From positions 62,001-126,000 of the forward strand of contig DASVWC010000016.1 in assembly GCA_036389835.1 (NCBI GenBank): a DNA stretch of 64,000 bases, in the 5' to 3' direction. The notes under the pieces were generated by a model that was not told the origin of the DNA, did no database searches, and was given only the letters and a program-made list of their open reading frames with translations. This DNA comes from AC-37 sp036389835 (GTDB taxonomy: Bacteria > Actinomycetota > Thermoleophilia > Solirubrobacterales > Thermoleophilaceae). Each line of letters opens with the position of its first letter. Within the stretch, counting starts at the first letter, position 1. Below are positions 49,400-57,142 of this stretch, in pieces. Made by a program: the position numbers and the translations under genes.

Positions 49400-50524
49400 T
49401 CAGCGCCGGCTGAGGCGCGCGCCCTTCGCCAGCGCGCGCACCGCGGCGCGCATCACCTTCGCGCGCGCGTTCTCGAAGCGGAAGTGGTACTGCGCGAAGC
49501 CGGCCGGCCGCCAGCGCGAGCGCGCGCGCACGAACCGGTCGCGCCAGCCGTTGACCGAGCCCACCGAGCGGCCGTTCACGTTGCCGCCGAGACCCGGCTC
49601 GAGCCGCTGGCCGGGCGTCATCCCGACGACGTACTTACGCGCGAGCGCGCGCGAGACCCGGCGCAGCCCCCGCTGCCCGGCCGACTGGCCGCGCGCGGCC
49701 CGCGCGGGCGCCCCCGCGAACCTCGGGTACTCCTCGCCGACGACCCACAGCGAGGCGCGGTCGACCGCTCGCCAGAAGCGGCGGAAGTCCCCGCCGCGGC
49801 GGGCGGTTCGCAGCGCCTTCTGGGTCGCGAAGACGATCCCCGGGAGCTTCCTGTCCCCGAGTTCGCGCCGCCCGCGGTGCGCGCCGTCGAGCACGCCGCG
49901 GATGAACGCCCGCAGCCGCCCGTCGCCCGCGACCTCGTGGACGATCTCGTCGAACTGCCAGGTCGTGACCTTCGTGCCGCCGCGGCGCTTGTTGCGGATG
50001 CGGTCGCGGAAGCGGCGCCCGAGCTCGCGGCCCCAGCGGTAGTTCTGCGCGCCCGAGCGCCGCGCCAGCTCGCGGAGCGGCGGGATCCGCCCGGCCCGCG
50101 CGGCGCCGCCGCTCGCCCTCAGCGCGCGGCGGTCGCGCCTGGGGATCCTCCGGTTGTGCCAGAACACGCTGTCGGCGAGCGGGAAGATCGGCGCCGGGCG
50201 CCCGTTCGGCATCGGCGGGCGCGGCGGCGGCTTGGTCCCCGGCTTCTTCGGCTCCGACGGCCGGCCCGAGCCCCAGTAGTTGCCGTAGTAGACCGGTGTG
50301 CTCGCGGGCAGCCCGGAGCGCCGCACGGCGTCGACGAGCCGCGCGTAGTGGCGCGACTGCCAGTACGAGAGCACCACCACCGTGCCGGTGTCGCTCGCGC
50401 ACGGCGCCGACGGGCAGGCGGGCAGCCCCGCGCCCTGCGCGGGCGCGACCACCAAGCACGCCGCGAGCACGGCGATCGGGACTGCGGGGACGCAGCGGGC
50501 CAGGACTCGACCGTAGGCGCGCAC
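49400..50524 (-). CDS. Secreted basic protein of unknown function, 374 aa
   Basis: Signal peptide VLARCVPAVPIAVLAACLVV after a GTG start. The mature part is Arg-rich and contains TGTVVVLSYWQSRHYARLVDAVRR, STPVYYGNYWGSGRPSEPKK, a Pro-rich stretch, and TTWQFDEIVHEVAGDGRLRAFIRGVL. The YHFRFEN end is conserved-looking. No catalytic motif is recognised. It lies 56 bases downstream of the start of the RTX gene and reads in the same direction, so they may share a transcript. A longer frame upstream of 50524 has no protein character. Confidence 0.7.
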   Translation of the reverse strand: MRAYGRVLARCVPAVPIAVLAACLVVAPAQGAGLPACPSAPCASDTGTVVVLSYWQSRHYARLVDAVRRSGLPASTPVYYGNYWGSGRPSEPKKPGTKPPPRPPMPNGRPAPIFPLADSVFWHNRRIPRRDRRALRASGGAARAGRIPPLRELARRSGAQNYRWGRELGRRFRDRIRNKRRGGTKVTTWQFDEIVHEVAGDGRLRAFIRGVLDGAHRGRRELGDRKLPGIVFATQKALRTARRGGDFRRFWRAVDRASLWVVGEEYPRFAGAPARAARGQSAGQRGLRRVSRALARKYVVGMTPGQRLEPGLGGNVNGRSVGSVNGWRDRFVRARSRWRPAGFAQYHFRFENARAKVMRAAVRALAKGARLSRR

Positions 50525-50613
50525 GCGCCGGCGGTCAAGCGCGCGAACGCACCGGTCCGTACGGACACGGGGCGGGTTTGCCCGCCACGCGGGCCCGGGT
50601 ACGGCGGAGAGAG

Positions 50614-51417
50614 ATGGGACGGGCCCTCCTCCTGACGATCGCGCTCGCACTCGCGCTCGCCGCACCGGCTGCGGCCGCCCCGAGCTGGGCGCCGGCCGGC
50701 AGCGCCGCGGTGCATCCCGGGGTCATGACCTTCACCGACGGCTCCGGCCAGTGCACCTCCAACTTCGTGTTCTACGACGCGACCGACGTGTACATCGGCC
50801 AGGCCGCGCACTGCTCGAGCCTCGGCGCGGCGAACGAGACCAACGGCTGCACGACGCCGTCGCTTCCGCTCGGCACGGCGGTCGAGGTCGACGGCGCCAG
50901 CCGGCCCGGGACCATGGTCTACAACTCGTGGCTCGCCATGCAGCAGGCGAACGAGGGCGACGACGACACCTGCCAGTACAACGACCTCGCGCTCGTGAGG
51001 CTCGACCCGGCCGACCACGGCAAGGTCAACCCGTCGATCCCGTTCTGGGGCGGCCCGACCGGCGTGACCGACACGGTCGAGAACCTCTCCGACGTCCTCT
51101 CCTACGGGAACTCCAGCCTGCGGCTCGGGATCGCCGCGCTCAGCCCGAAGCAGGGCACGCAGATCAGCCAGGACTCGGGCGGCTGGAACCACCACGTCTA
51201 CACCGTCACGCCGGGCATCCCGGGTGACTCCGGCAGCGCGTTCGTCGACGACGCCGGCCGCGCGTTCGGCACGCTCAGCACCGTGCAGCTCGCGCCCGCG
51301 CCGGCCAGCAACGGCGTCGGCGACGTGAGCCGCGAGATCGACTACATGCGCTCGCACGGCGGGCCCGCCGCCACGCTGGCCGAGGGCACCGAGGCGTTCA
51401 GCGGCGCGCTGCCCTAG
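50614..51417 (+). CDS. Secreted trypsin-like serine protease (S1 type)
   Basis: A 267-aa exported protease. Signal peptide MGRALLLTIALALALAAPAA. The catalytic triad is complete: His in YIGQAAHCSS (about residue 65), Asp in CQYNDLALVRLD (about 123) and Ser in GIPGDSGSAF (about 204). Cys pairs around His (AAHCSS) and before Asp support disulfides. No obvious pro-region is seen, which is unusual for secreted actinobacterial S1 proteases. CGGAGAGAG precedes the ATG. Its TAG abuts the TAG of the convergent gene. Confidence 0.9.
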   Translation: MGRALLLTIALALALAAPAAAAPSWAPAGSAAVHPGVMTFTDGSGQCTSNFVFYDATDVYIGQAAHCSSLGAANETNGCTTPSLPLGTAVEVDGASRPGTMVYNSWLAMQQANEGDDDTCQYNDLALVRLDPADHGKVNPSIPFWGGPTGVTDTVENLSDVLSYGNSSLRLGIAALSPKQGTQISQDSGGWNHHVYTVTPGIPGDSGSAFVDDAGRAFGTLSTVQLAPAPASNGVGDVSREIDYMRSHGGPAATLAEGTEAFSGALP

Positions 51418-52851
51418 CTAGCCGCGACAGCCCCCGTAGAGCGCCCACGAGCGGTTGCGCGCGATCAGCCGGTAGGCGGGCGGCGGCGTGGCCGGCACGC
51501 TGCGGTCGCGCGGGTCGAGGATCGACAGGCGCGCGGCCTCCGGGGTGGCGGGCGCGACGAACAGCCCGTCGGCGGCCGGGCGGTCCGATCCCTCGGGCAC
51601 CCCGATCTCCGCCGGGCTGCGCCCGGTCCAGTAGGCGAGGTTCGGCACCGGCCGGTGGTTCGGCACCAGCAGCTCGCCGCAGCGGTCGAGCGCGCGCTCG
51701 GCGGCGGCCGTGCCGACCAGGTCGTGCAGGTCGGCGGCCACGCGGTCGCGCGCGGCGACGTCGTCGCGCAGGTCCTCGAGGCGGCCGGCCTGGGCGGGGG
51801 CGAAGACGGCGAACGCCGCCAGCACCGCCAGCCCGCCGAGCAGCCAGGGCCGGCGCCGGCCGTCCCGGGGCTCGAGCGCGGTCCAGCCGAGGGCCGCGAG
51901 CGCGGCGAACAGCGACAGCATCGCCCCGGCGAGGAACAGGTAGCGGCCGAGCAGCGACAGCCCGCCCCCCGCTAGGACGAGGAAGGCGACGCCGTTCAGG
52001 ACGAGGACCGCCGCCGGCACCGCCGCGCGGCGCCGGAACCACGCGAGCCCCAGGCCGAAGCCGATGGTGGCGGCGAGCAGCTCCGGCAGGCGCATGATCT
52101 CGCCGAGGCGGCGCGGCATGACCCGCGGCACGTCGTCGAGCCCGCGCGGGCGGCCGAGGTCGGCGGCGAGGTCGCTCGTGCCGTGCAGCGACCAGAGCGG
52201 GTCGCCGGTCACGAGCAAATCGCTCAGCCCCCAGAGGAGCGGGGCCGCGGCGGCGAGCAGCGCGAGGCGCAGCGCGCGGGCGTCGCGACCGCCGACCGGC
52301 CAGGCGAGCCAGAGCCAGTACGCGCCCGCGAGCAGCCACGCCTCGGGGCGCAGCAGTCCCGCGAGTCCGAGCAGCACGAGCACCGCCGTCCCGCGCCGCG
52401 GCCGGCGCACCTCGAGCACCGCCGCCCAGACCACGAACGCGATCGCCGGCAGGTCCACATAGCCGCGGATGCCGAAGTTGAGCGGCGGCACGCGCGTGAG
52501 GAAGATCGCGGCGGCGAGCACGCCGACCGGCCAGGCGAACAGCTCGTGGCCGAGCCGGAACAGGCCGACCGCGATCAAGCCGATCGCGAGGATCCCGAGC
52601 GCGAGCAGCACGTCCTCGGCGCCGTCTCCCAGCGGCGAGACGAGCGCGCCCACGGCGATCGCCAGCGGGTGCTGGGTGGGTGCCACCGGGACCTCGAAGT
52701 CGGGCTGCTGGCCATGGACGAGCTGGTCGCCCCACACCAGCGAGTAGAACGTGTCGTAGTTGAGGAACGCGTGGCCGAACGCCGCGAAGACCAGCAGCCC
52801 GAGGACGGCCGCGGCGGCGGCGTCGAGCAGCGTTCGGCGGCCGGCAGCCAT
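51418..52851 (-). CDS. GT39-like polytopic membrane protein
   Basis: A 477-aa protein with about ten membrane helices. The first outside loop is NYDTFYSLVWGDQLVHGQQPDFEV, which has the acidic residues in the position of GT-C catalytic loops; the next outside loop has IRGYVDLP. The C-terminal 130 residues are soluble, with VPNHRPVPNLAYWTGRSPAEIG. It probably transfers sugars from polyprenyl carriers onto surface glycans or proteins, as GT39-type enzymes do. Similar in plan to the products at 28962 and 57143. Start ATG 52851 follows a small -10-like TATCC region shared with dnaX. Confidence 0.75.
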   Translation of the reverse strand: MAAGRRTLLDAAAAAVLGLLVFAAFGHAFLNYDTFYSLVWGDQLVHGQQPDFEVPVAPTQHPLAIAVGALVSPLGDGAEDVLLALGILAIGLIAVGLFRLGHELFAWPVGVLAAAIFLTRVPPLNFGIRGYVDLPAIAFVVWAAVLEVRRPRRGTAVLVLLGLAGLLRPEAWLLAGAYWLWLAWPVGGRDARALRLALLAAAAPLLWGLSDLLVTGDPLWSLHGTSDLAADLGRPRGLDDVPRVMPRRLGEIMRLPELLAATIGFGLGLAWFRRRAAVPAAVLVLNGVAFLVLAGGGLSLLGRYLFLAGAMLSLFAALAALGWTALEPRDGRRRPWLLGGLAVLAAFAVFAPAQAGRLEDLRDDVAARDRVAADLHDLVGTAAAERALDRCGELLVPNHRPVPNLAYWTGRSPAEIGVPEGSDRPAADGLFVAPATPEAARLSILDPRDRSVPATPPPAYRLIARNRSWALYGGCRG

Positions 52852-52893
52852 CCGCTGCAAGCTATCCGCCCGCCCGCCGGACCCGCGGCTACG

Positions 52894-54636
52894 ATGGCGC
52901 GTCAGATGCTCTCGCTGTACCGCCGCCACCGCCCGAGGACCTTCGACGAGGTGGTCGGCCAGGAGCACATCGTCCGCACGCTGCGCAACGCGATCGCCCT
53001 CGACAAGGTCCACCACGCCTACCTGTTCGTGGGTTCGCGCGGGACCGGCAAGACCAGCATGGCCAAGCTGCTGGCCTGCGCGCTGAATGCCGAGGGCGGC
53101 CCCTCCGCGGACTTCTCGCCCGACGATCCCGCCGCCCGCGCGATCATGACCGGCAACTCGCTGGACGTGGTCGAGATGGACGCCGCCTCCAACAACTCGG
53201 TCGACGACATCCGCGAGCTGCGCGAGAACGTCGGCCTCGCTCCGATGGGCGGGGCGCGCCGCGTCTACATCCTCGACGAGGCCCACATGCTCTCGGCCTC
53301 GGCCTGGAACGCGTTCCTGAAGACGCTCGAGGAGCCGCCGCCGCACGTGGTGTTCGTGCTTGCGACCACCGAGGCGCACAAGGTGCCGGCCACGATCGTG
53401 GACCGCTGTCACCGCTTCGACTTCCACCGCCCCACGCTGGAGCAGATCGCCGACGTGCTCGGCCGCGTCTCCGCCGAGGAGCGGATCGAGGTGCCCGACG
53501 GCGCGCTGCCGATGATCGCGCGCGCCGCCACCGGCAGCTTCCGCGACGCGCTCGGCACGCTCGAGCAGCTCGTCACCTACGGCGGCCGCGAGATCGGGCT
53601 CGACGACGTGCTCGAGATCCTCGGCGTGGCCGACGCCGAGCTGGTCTTCGACTGCGCCGACGCGCTCGCCGCGCACGACCCGAAGGCCGCGCTCGAGGCG
53701 GTCGACCGGCTGTCCGCGTCCGGGCGCGACATCACGCAGTTCATGCGCGACCTCGCCGCCCACTTCCGGCACCTGTTCGTGGTGCAGACGCTCGGCGAAG
53801 TGCCCGAGTCGTTCGCGGTCACCGCGGAGCAGACCGACCGGGTGAGGGCTCAGGCCGGGCAGGTCGCGCAGGGCGAGGCCGTGCGCGCGATCGACCTGCT
53901 GGCGGCGGCGCTGGCCGCGGTCAAGGACGGCTCGGACCCGAGGATCCAGCTCGAGCTGGCGCTGCTCAAGGCGGTTCAGCCGCAGGCGGACCTCTCGCTC
54001 CAGGCGCTGCTGTTCCGGATCGAGCAGCTCGAGCGGCGGCTGGGCGACACGGGAGCCGCGGCACCCGCGTCCACCACACCCGCGCGCGAGGAGGCCCCGC
54101 CCGCCGCCGGGCCCCCACCGGCCCCCTCCGCGGCGGCGGAGCCGCGGATCACGGCCGCCTCCCACGCCGGCGCCGCCGCCGCCGCAGTCGAGCCCCAGCC
54201 CGAGCCGGAGCCCACCCCCGAGCCGGAGCCGGAGCCCGTCGCGGTCGCGGAAGCCGCCCCCGGCGCCGTGGACGTGGACCAGCTGCGCCAGCTCTGGCCC
54301 GCGGTGGTCGACCAGGTCCGCTCCGAGAACGCGATGGTCGGCGCCTGCCTCGAGGCGGCCCGGCCGCTGCGGATCGAGGGCGACCGGCTCACGATCTGCT
54401 TCCCGGTCATGGGCGGCTTCTCGCGCAAGACCGTCGAGAAGAACCGCGAGCTGGTGCAGACCGCGCTGCGCGCCCTGACCGGCACCTCGTTCGGGCTCGA
54501 CTACGAGATGCGCGACGACGACTCCGAGGACTCGCCGCTGGCGGCCGCGCTCAGCGAGGACGAGCTGATCGAGCGGCTGAAGCGCGACTATGGTGCGACC
54601 GAGATCTTCGAAGACGAACCCGAGCAGGAGGCCTAG
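52894..54636 (+). CDS. dnaX: DNA polymerase III subunits gamma/tau (clamp loader)
   Basis: The clamp-loader ATPase, 580 aa. Walker A GSRGTGKT (residues 47-54), Walker B YILDEAH (about 127), sensor LATTEAHKVPATIVDRCHRFDF, then AAA+ lid and collar. An Ala/Pro/Glu-rich linker (390-470) leads to a C-terminal tau-like domain (VDVDQLRQLWPAVVDQVRSENAMV). Oddly, the zinc-binding module between Walker A and B has lost its cysteines: only Cys62 is left in the stretch 60-90 where four are normal. The start may instead be ATG 52906 (MLSLYRRHRPRTFDEVVGQE), which matches the family better and lies after TACGAT. YbaB follows in 5 bases. Confidence 0.95.
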   Translation: MARQMLSLYRRHRPRTFDEVVGQEHIVRTLRNAIALDKVHHAYLFVGSRGTGKTSMAKLLACALNAEGGPSADFSPDDPAARAIMTGNSLDVVEMDAASNNSVDDIRELRENVGLAPMGGARRVYILDEAHMLSASAWNAFLKTLEEPPPHVVFVLATTEAHKVPATIVDRCHRFDFHRPTLEQIADVLGRVSAEERIEVPDGALPMIARAATGSFRDALGTLEQLVTYGGREIGLDDVLEILGVADAELVFDCADALAAHDPKAALEAVDRLSASGRDITQFMRDLAAHFRHLFVVQTLGEVPESFAVTAEQTDRVRAQAGQVAQGEAVRAIDLLAAALAAVKDGSDPRIQLELALLKAVQPQADLSLQALLFRIEQLERRLGDTGAAAPASTTPAREEAPPAAGPPPAPSAAAEPRITAASHAGAAAAAVEPQPEPEPTPEPEPEPVAVAEAAPGAVDVDQLRQLWPAVVDQVRSENAMVGACLEAARPLRIEGDRLTICFPVMGGFSRKTVEKNRELVQTALRALTGTSFGLDYEMRDDDSEDSPLAAALSEDELIERLKRDYGATEIFEDEPEQEA

Positions 54637-54641
54637 CCGCC

Positions 54642-54977
54642 ATGCCGCAGCCGAACATGAATCAGATGATGAAGCAGGTGCAGCAGATGCAGGCGGAGAT
54701 GGTCAAGGCGCAGGAGGAGGCCCAGCAGCAGGAGGTGGAGGCCAGCGCCGGCGGCGGGATGGTCAGCGTGAAGGTCAACGGCGCGCTCGAGGTGCTGGAG
54801 ATCAAGATCGACCCCGACGCGGTCGACCCCGACGACGTCGAGATGCTCCAGGACATGGTCCAGGCGGCCGTGAACGAGGCCCTGCGCTCGGCGCAGGAGA
54901 TGGTCAACAGCCGCATGCAGCAGGTCACGGGCGGGCTCGAGAGCGCGCTCGGCGGGCTGGGCCTGCCAGGTCTCTGA
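54642..54977 (+). CDS. YbaB/EbfC nucleoid-associated protein
   Basis: A 111-aa small DNA-binding protein, the normal neighbour of dnaX and recR. It begins with the Met/Gln-rich helix MNQMMKQVQQMQAEMVKAQE, has the beta turn VSVKVNGALEVLEIKIDPDAVDPDD and the final helix QDMVQAAVNEALRSAQEMV. AGGAGG stands 12 bases before the ATG, inside the end of dnaX. Normally recR follows directly; here a repeat array and three genes intervene. Confidence 0.95.
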   Translation: MPQPNMNQMMKQVQQMQAEMVKAQEEAQQQEVEASAGGGMVSVKVNGALEVLEIKIDPDAVDPDDVEMLQDMVQAAVNEALRSAQEMVNSRMQQVTGGLESALGGLGLPGL

Positions 54978-55049
54978 GCGGGGGCGCCCGCCGCGCCCTC
55001 GAGCGGGGGCGCCCGCCGCGCCCTCGAGCGGGGCGCCCGCCGCGCCCTC
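54976..55049 (+). repeat. 25-bp GC-rich tandem repeat after ybaB (three copies)
   Basis: GAGCGGGGGCGCCCGCC plus GCGCCCTC occurs at 54976, 55001 and 55026 (the last 24 bases). The first copy begins with the GA of the ybaB stop codon. Each copy has a GGGCGCCC core that pairs with itself. Confidence 0.8.
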
Positions 55050-55082
55050 AAGCCCCCCGCCGGGGGTGCCGATGCAGCACCG

Positions 55083-56492
55083 GTGAGGCGGCTAACCGCA
55101 TTCCTCGCGCACGCGCGCGAGACCTCCCCGGGCGCGCTGGCGGCCGCGCAGGCGGGCGGCTGCCTGGCCGCGCTCGTCACCTCCTTCCTGACCTTCGGCC
55201 CGGCCGGCGCCGTGGCCGCCGCGGTCGCCCTGACGGTCGGCGCCTTCGTCGGGCTGAGCGCCGCTCCCGCCGAACCGCACTCGGACCTGGCCGCCGAGCT
55301 CGAGGAGACGCGCACCCGGCTCGAGAACCTCGCCCTGCGCGACCCGCTCACCGGCGTCCTCAACCACCGCGCCTTCCAGGACGGCCTCGAGGTCGAACTG
55401 CGCCGCGCCCGCCGCGAGAGCTGGCCGGTCTCGGTCGTGGCCGTGGACATCGACGGCTTCCGCGAGGTCAACGACGTGAAGGGTCACGCCCACGGCGACG
55501 CCCTCCTGATCACGGTCGCCGAGAGCCTCGCCTCGAACCTGCGACCCGGCGACCTCTGCGGCCGCGTGGGCGGCGACGAGTTCATGCTCGTGCTCAGCAA
55601 CTGCGACGCGGACTCCGCCCGCGAGGTGCTCGCCCGCCTGCGCTCCGGCATCGACTCGCGCGCGCTCGCCGCGCAGGTCGGCGTGATCTCGATCAGCGCC
55701 GGGATCGCCGAGTTCCCCAAGCACTCGATCGGCCGGGCCGAGCTGATGCGCTACGCCGACGCCGCCATGCAGCGCGCGCGCGGCGAGGGTCCCGGCAGCA
55801 CGCTCGCCCACACGGCCGGCGCCGTCGAGCTGACCGCCGACGACGAGGCCGCCCACGCCCGCCGCGGCGCGCTCTTCAACACGGTGCACGCGCTCGCCCG
55901 CGCGGTCGACGCGCGCGACGGCTTCACCCACCAGCACTCCCAGCGCGTCGCCTTCTACGGCGCCACGCTCGCGACCGCGATGAAGCTCGGCGACGAGCGG
56001 GTCGAGTCGATCCGGATGGCCGGCCTCCTCCACGACGTCGGCAAGATCGGCATCCGCGACGCGATCCTCCTCAAGCCCGGCAGGCTGACCCGCGAGGAGT
56101 TCGCCGTCATGCGCCGGCACTCGGAGCTGGGCCGCGCGATCATCGCCGGCGCCGGGCTCACGGAGCTCGCCGACTGGGTCGTCGCGCTGCACGAGCGGAT
56201 GGACGGCCAGGGCTACCCCGAGGGCCTGAGCGGCGAGGGGATCCCGCTCGAGAGCCGGATCCTGCACGTGGCCGACGCGCTCGAGGCGATGACCTGCCCG
56301 CGCGCCTATCGCGAGCCGATGACGCCCGCGGACGCGGTCCTCGAGCTCGAGCGCAACGCCGGCACGCAGTTCGACCCCGCGGTCGTGAAGGTCATGGCGC
56401 GCCTGGTGCGCGAGGGCGCCATCGAGGTCGGCGAGCAGCCGCGCCTCGGACACCCGCTGGCCGGCGGCGCGTCGGCGATCGCCGGCGAGTAG
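55083..56492 (+). CDS. Membrane GGDEF and HD-GYP c-di-GMP turnover protein
   Basis: A 469-aa bifunctional signalling enzyme. Two N-terminal helices (18-58) and a short coiled coil precede a GGDEF domain (85-240) with the exact active site GGDEF at 163-167 and the inhibitory RxxD at 154-157 in normal spacing. An HD-GYP domain (about 270-460) follows with the metal motif LLHDVGKIGI (His-Asp about 317) and HERMDGQGYPEG (about 371-382). The first should make c-di-GMP and the second hydrolyse it. All key residues are present, so both could work. GTG start. A c-di-GMP riboswitch is in the same window at 34088. Confidence 0.94.
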   Translation: MRRLTAFLAHARETSPGALAAAQAGGCLAALVTSFLTFGPAGAVAAAVALTVGAFVGLSAAPAEPHSDLAAELEETRTRLENLALRDPLTGVLNHRAFQDGLEVELRRARRESWPVSVVAVDIDGFREVNDVKGHAHGDALLITVAESLASNLRPGDLCGRVGGDEFMLVLSNCDADSAREVLARLRSGIDSRALAAQVGVISISAGIAEFPKHSIGRAELMRYADAAMQRARGEGPGSTLAHTAGAVELTADDEAAHARRGALFNTVHALARAVDARDGFTHQHSQRVAFYGATLATAMKLGDERVESIRMAGLLHDVGKIGIRDAILLKPGRLTREEFAVMRRHSELGRAIIAGAGLTELADWVVALHERMDGQGYPEGLSGEGIPLESRILHVADALEAMTCPRAYREPMTPADAVLELERNAGTQFDPAVVKVMARLVREGAIEVGEQPRLGHPLAGGASAIAGE

Positions 56493-56512
56493 CGGCGCGG
56501 GCGGCTCGCGTG

Positions 56513-56518
56513 TAGGTT
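56513..56518 (+). promoter_or_regulatory. Leaderless -10 element of the gene at 56526
   Basis: TAGGTT ends 7 bases before the ATG at 56526; no SD. Confidence 0.5.
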
Positions 56519-56525
56519 GGCCCCG

Positions 56526-57110
56526 ATGGCAGGGGCCGAGGAAGACGCGCGCCGGTCCCTACGCGACTGGCTCGCCAGCCCGGCCGGGGCGGTCGCGGCG
56601 GCGGTCGCCACGATCGTGATCGTGGGCATCGTGGCGCTCGGCTCCGGCGAGGACGGGGGGCCCGGCGGGAGCGGAGCGCAGCAGGCCGTGAACCCGCCCG
56701 CGCCGGTGAGCGCGGAGGAGCTCGCGTCGCTGTCGGAGTCGCTCGACCAGCCGGTCTACTGGGCGGGCCCGCAGGGCGGCTCGAAGCAGTACGACCTCAC
56801 CCGGCAGGGCGCCGACCGCATCGTGATCCGCTACCCCGCCCCCGGCGGCGGGAGCCCGTCCCAGGGCACGCTCACGGTCGGCACCTACCGCCTCGACGAC
56901 GCGCAGGGCGCCATCCGGCGCGCCGCCGAGGTCGAGACCGCGACGCTGCACCGGCTGCCGAAGAGGGGGCTTGCGGTCTCCGACACGGCGCGCCCGACCA
57001 ACGTCTACCTCGCCTACCCCCGCGAGCCGTTCCAGGTCGAGGTGTTCGACCCCCAGCCCGGCCGCGCCCTCGAGCTGGTGCTCGGGCGCAAGATCCGCCC
57101 GGTCCGCTGA
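56526..57110 (+). CDS. Membrane-anchored protein of unknown function, 194 aa
   Basis: One N-terminal helix (residues 22-42, AVAAAVATIVIVGIVALGSG) after a charged cytoplasmic head, then an outside domain of about 140 residues: QPVYWAGPQGGSKQYDLTRQG, DRIVIRYPAPGGG, VGTYRLDDAQGAI and TNVYLAYPREPFQVEVFDPQP. Beta-rich, no catalytic motif recognised. Its stop region overlaps the likely start of the next gene, so they are probably coupled. Confidence 0.75.
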   Translation: MAGAEEDARRSLRDWLASPAGAVAAAVATIVIVGIVALGSGEDGGPGGSGAQQAVNPPAPVSAEELASLSESLDQPVYWAGPQGGSKQYDLTRQGADRIVIRYPAPGGGSPSQGTLTVGTYRLDDAQGAIRRAAEVETATLHRLPKRGLAVSDTARPTNVYLAYPREPFQVEVFDPQPGRALELVLGRKIRPVR

Positions 57111-57142
57111 CGCTGGTAGCCGCCTGGCTGCTGTACCCGCTG

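Noticed and set aside
51418..54165. Extension of the GT39-like gene through dnaX (915 codons)
   Set aside because: The part beyond 52851 is antisense to dnaX and lacks protein character; the membrane protein starts naturally at 52851.
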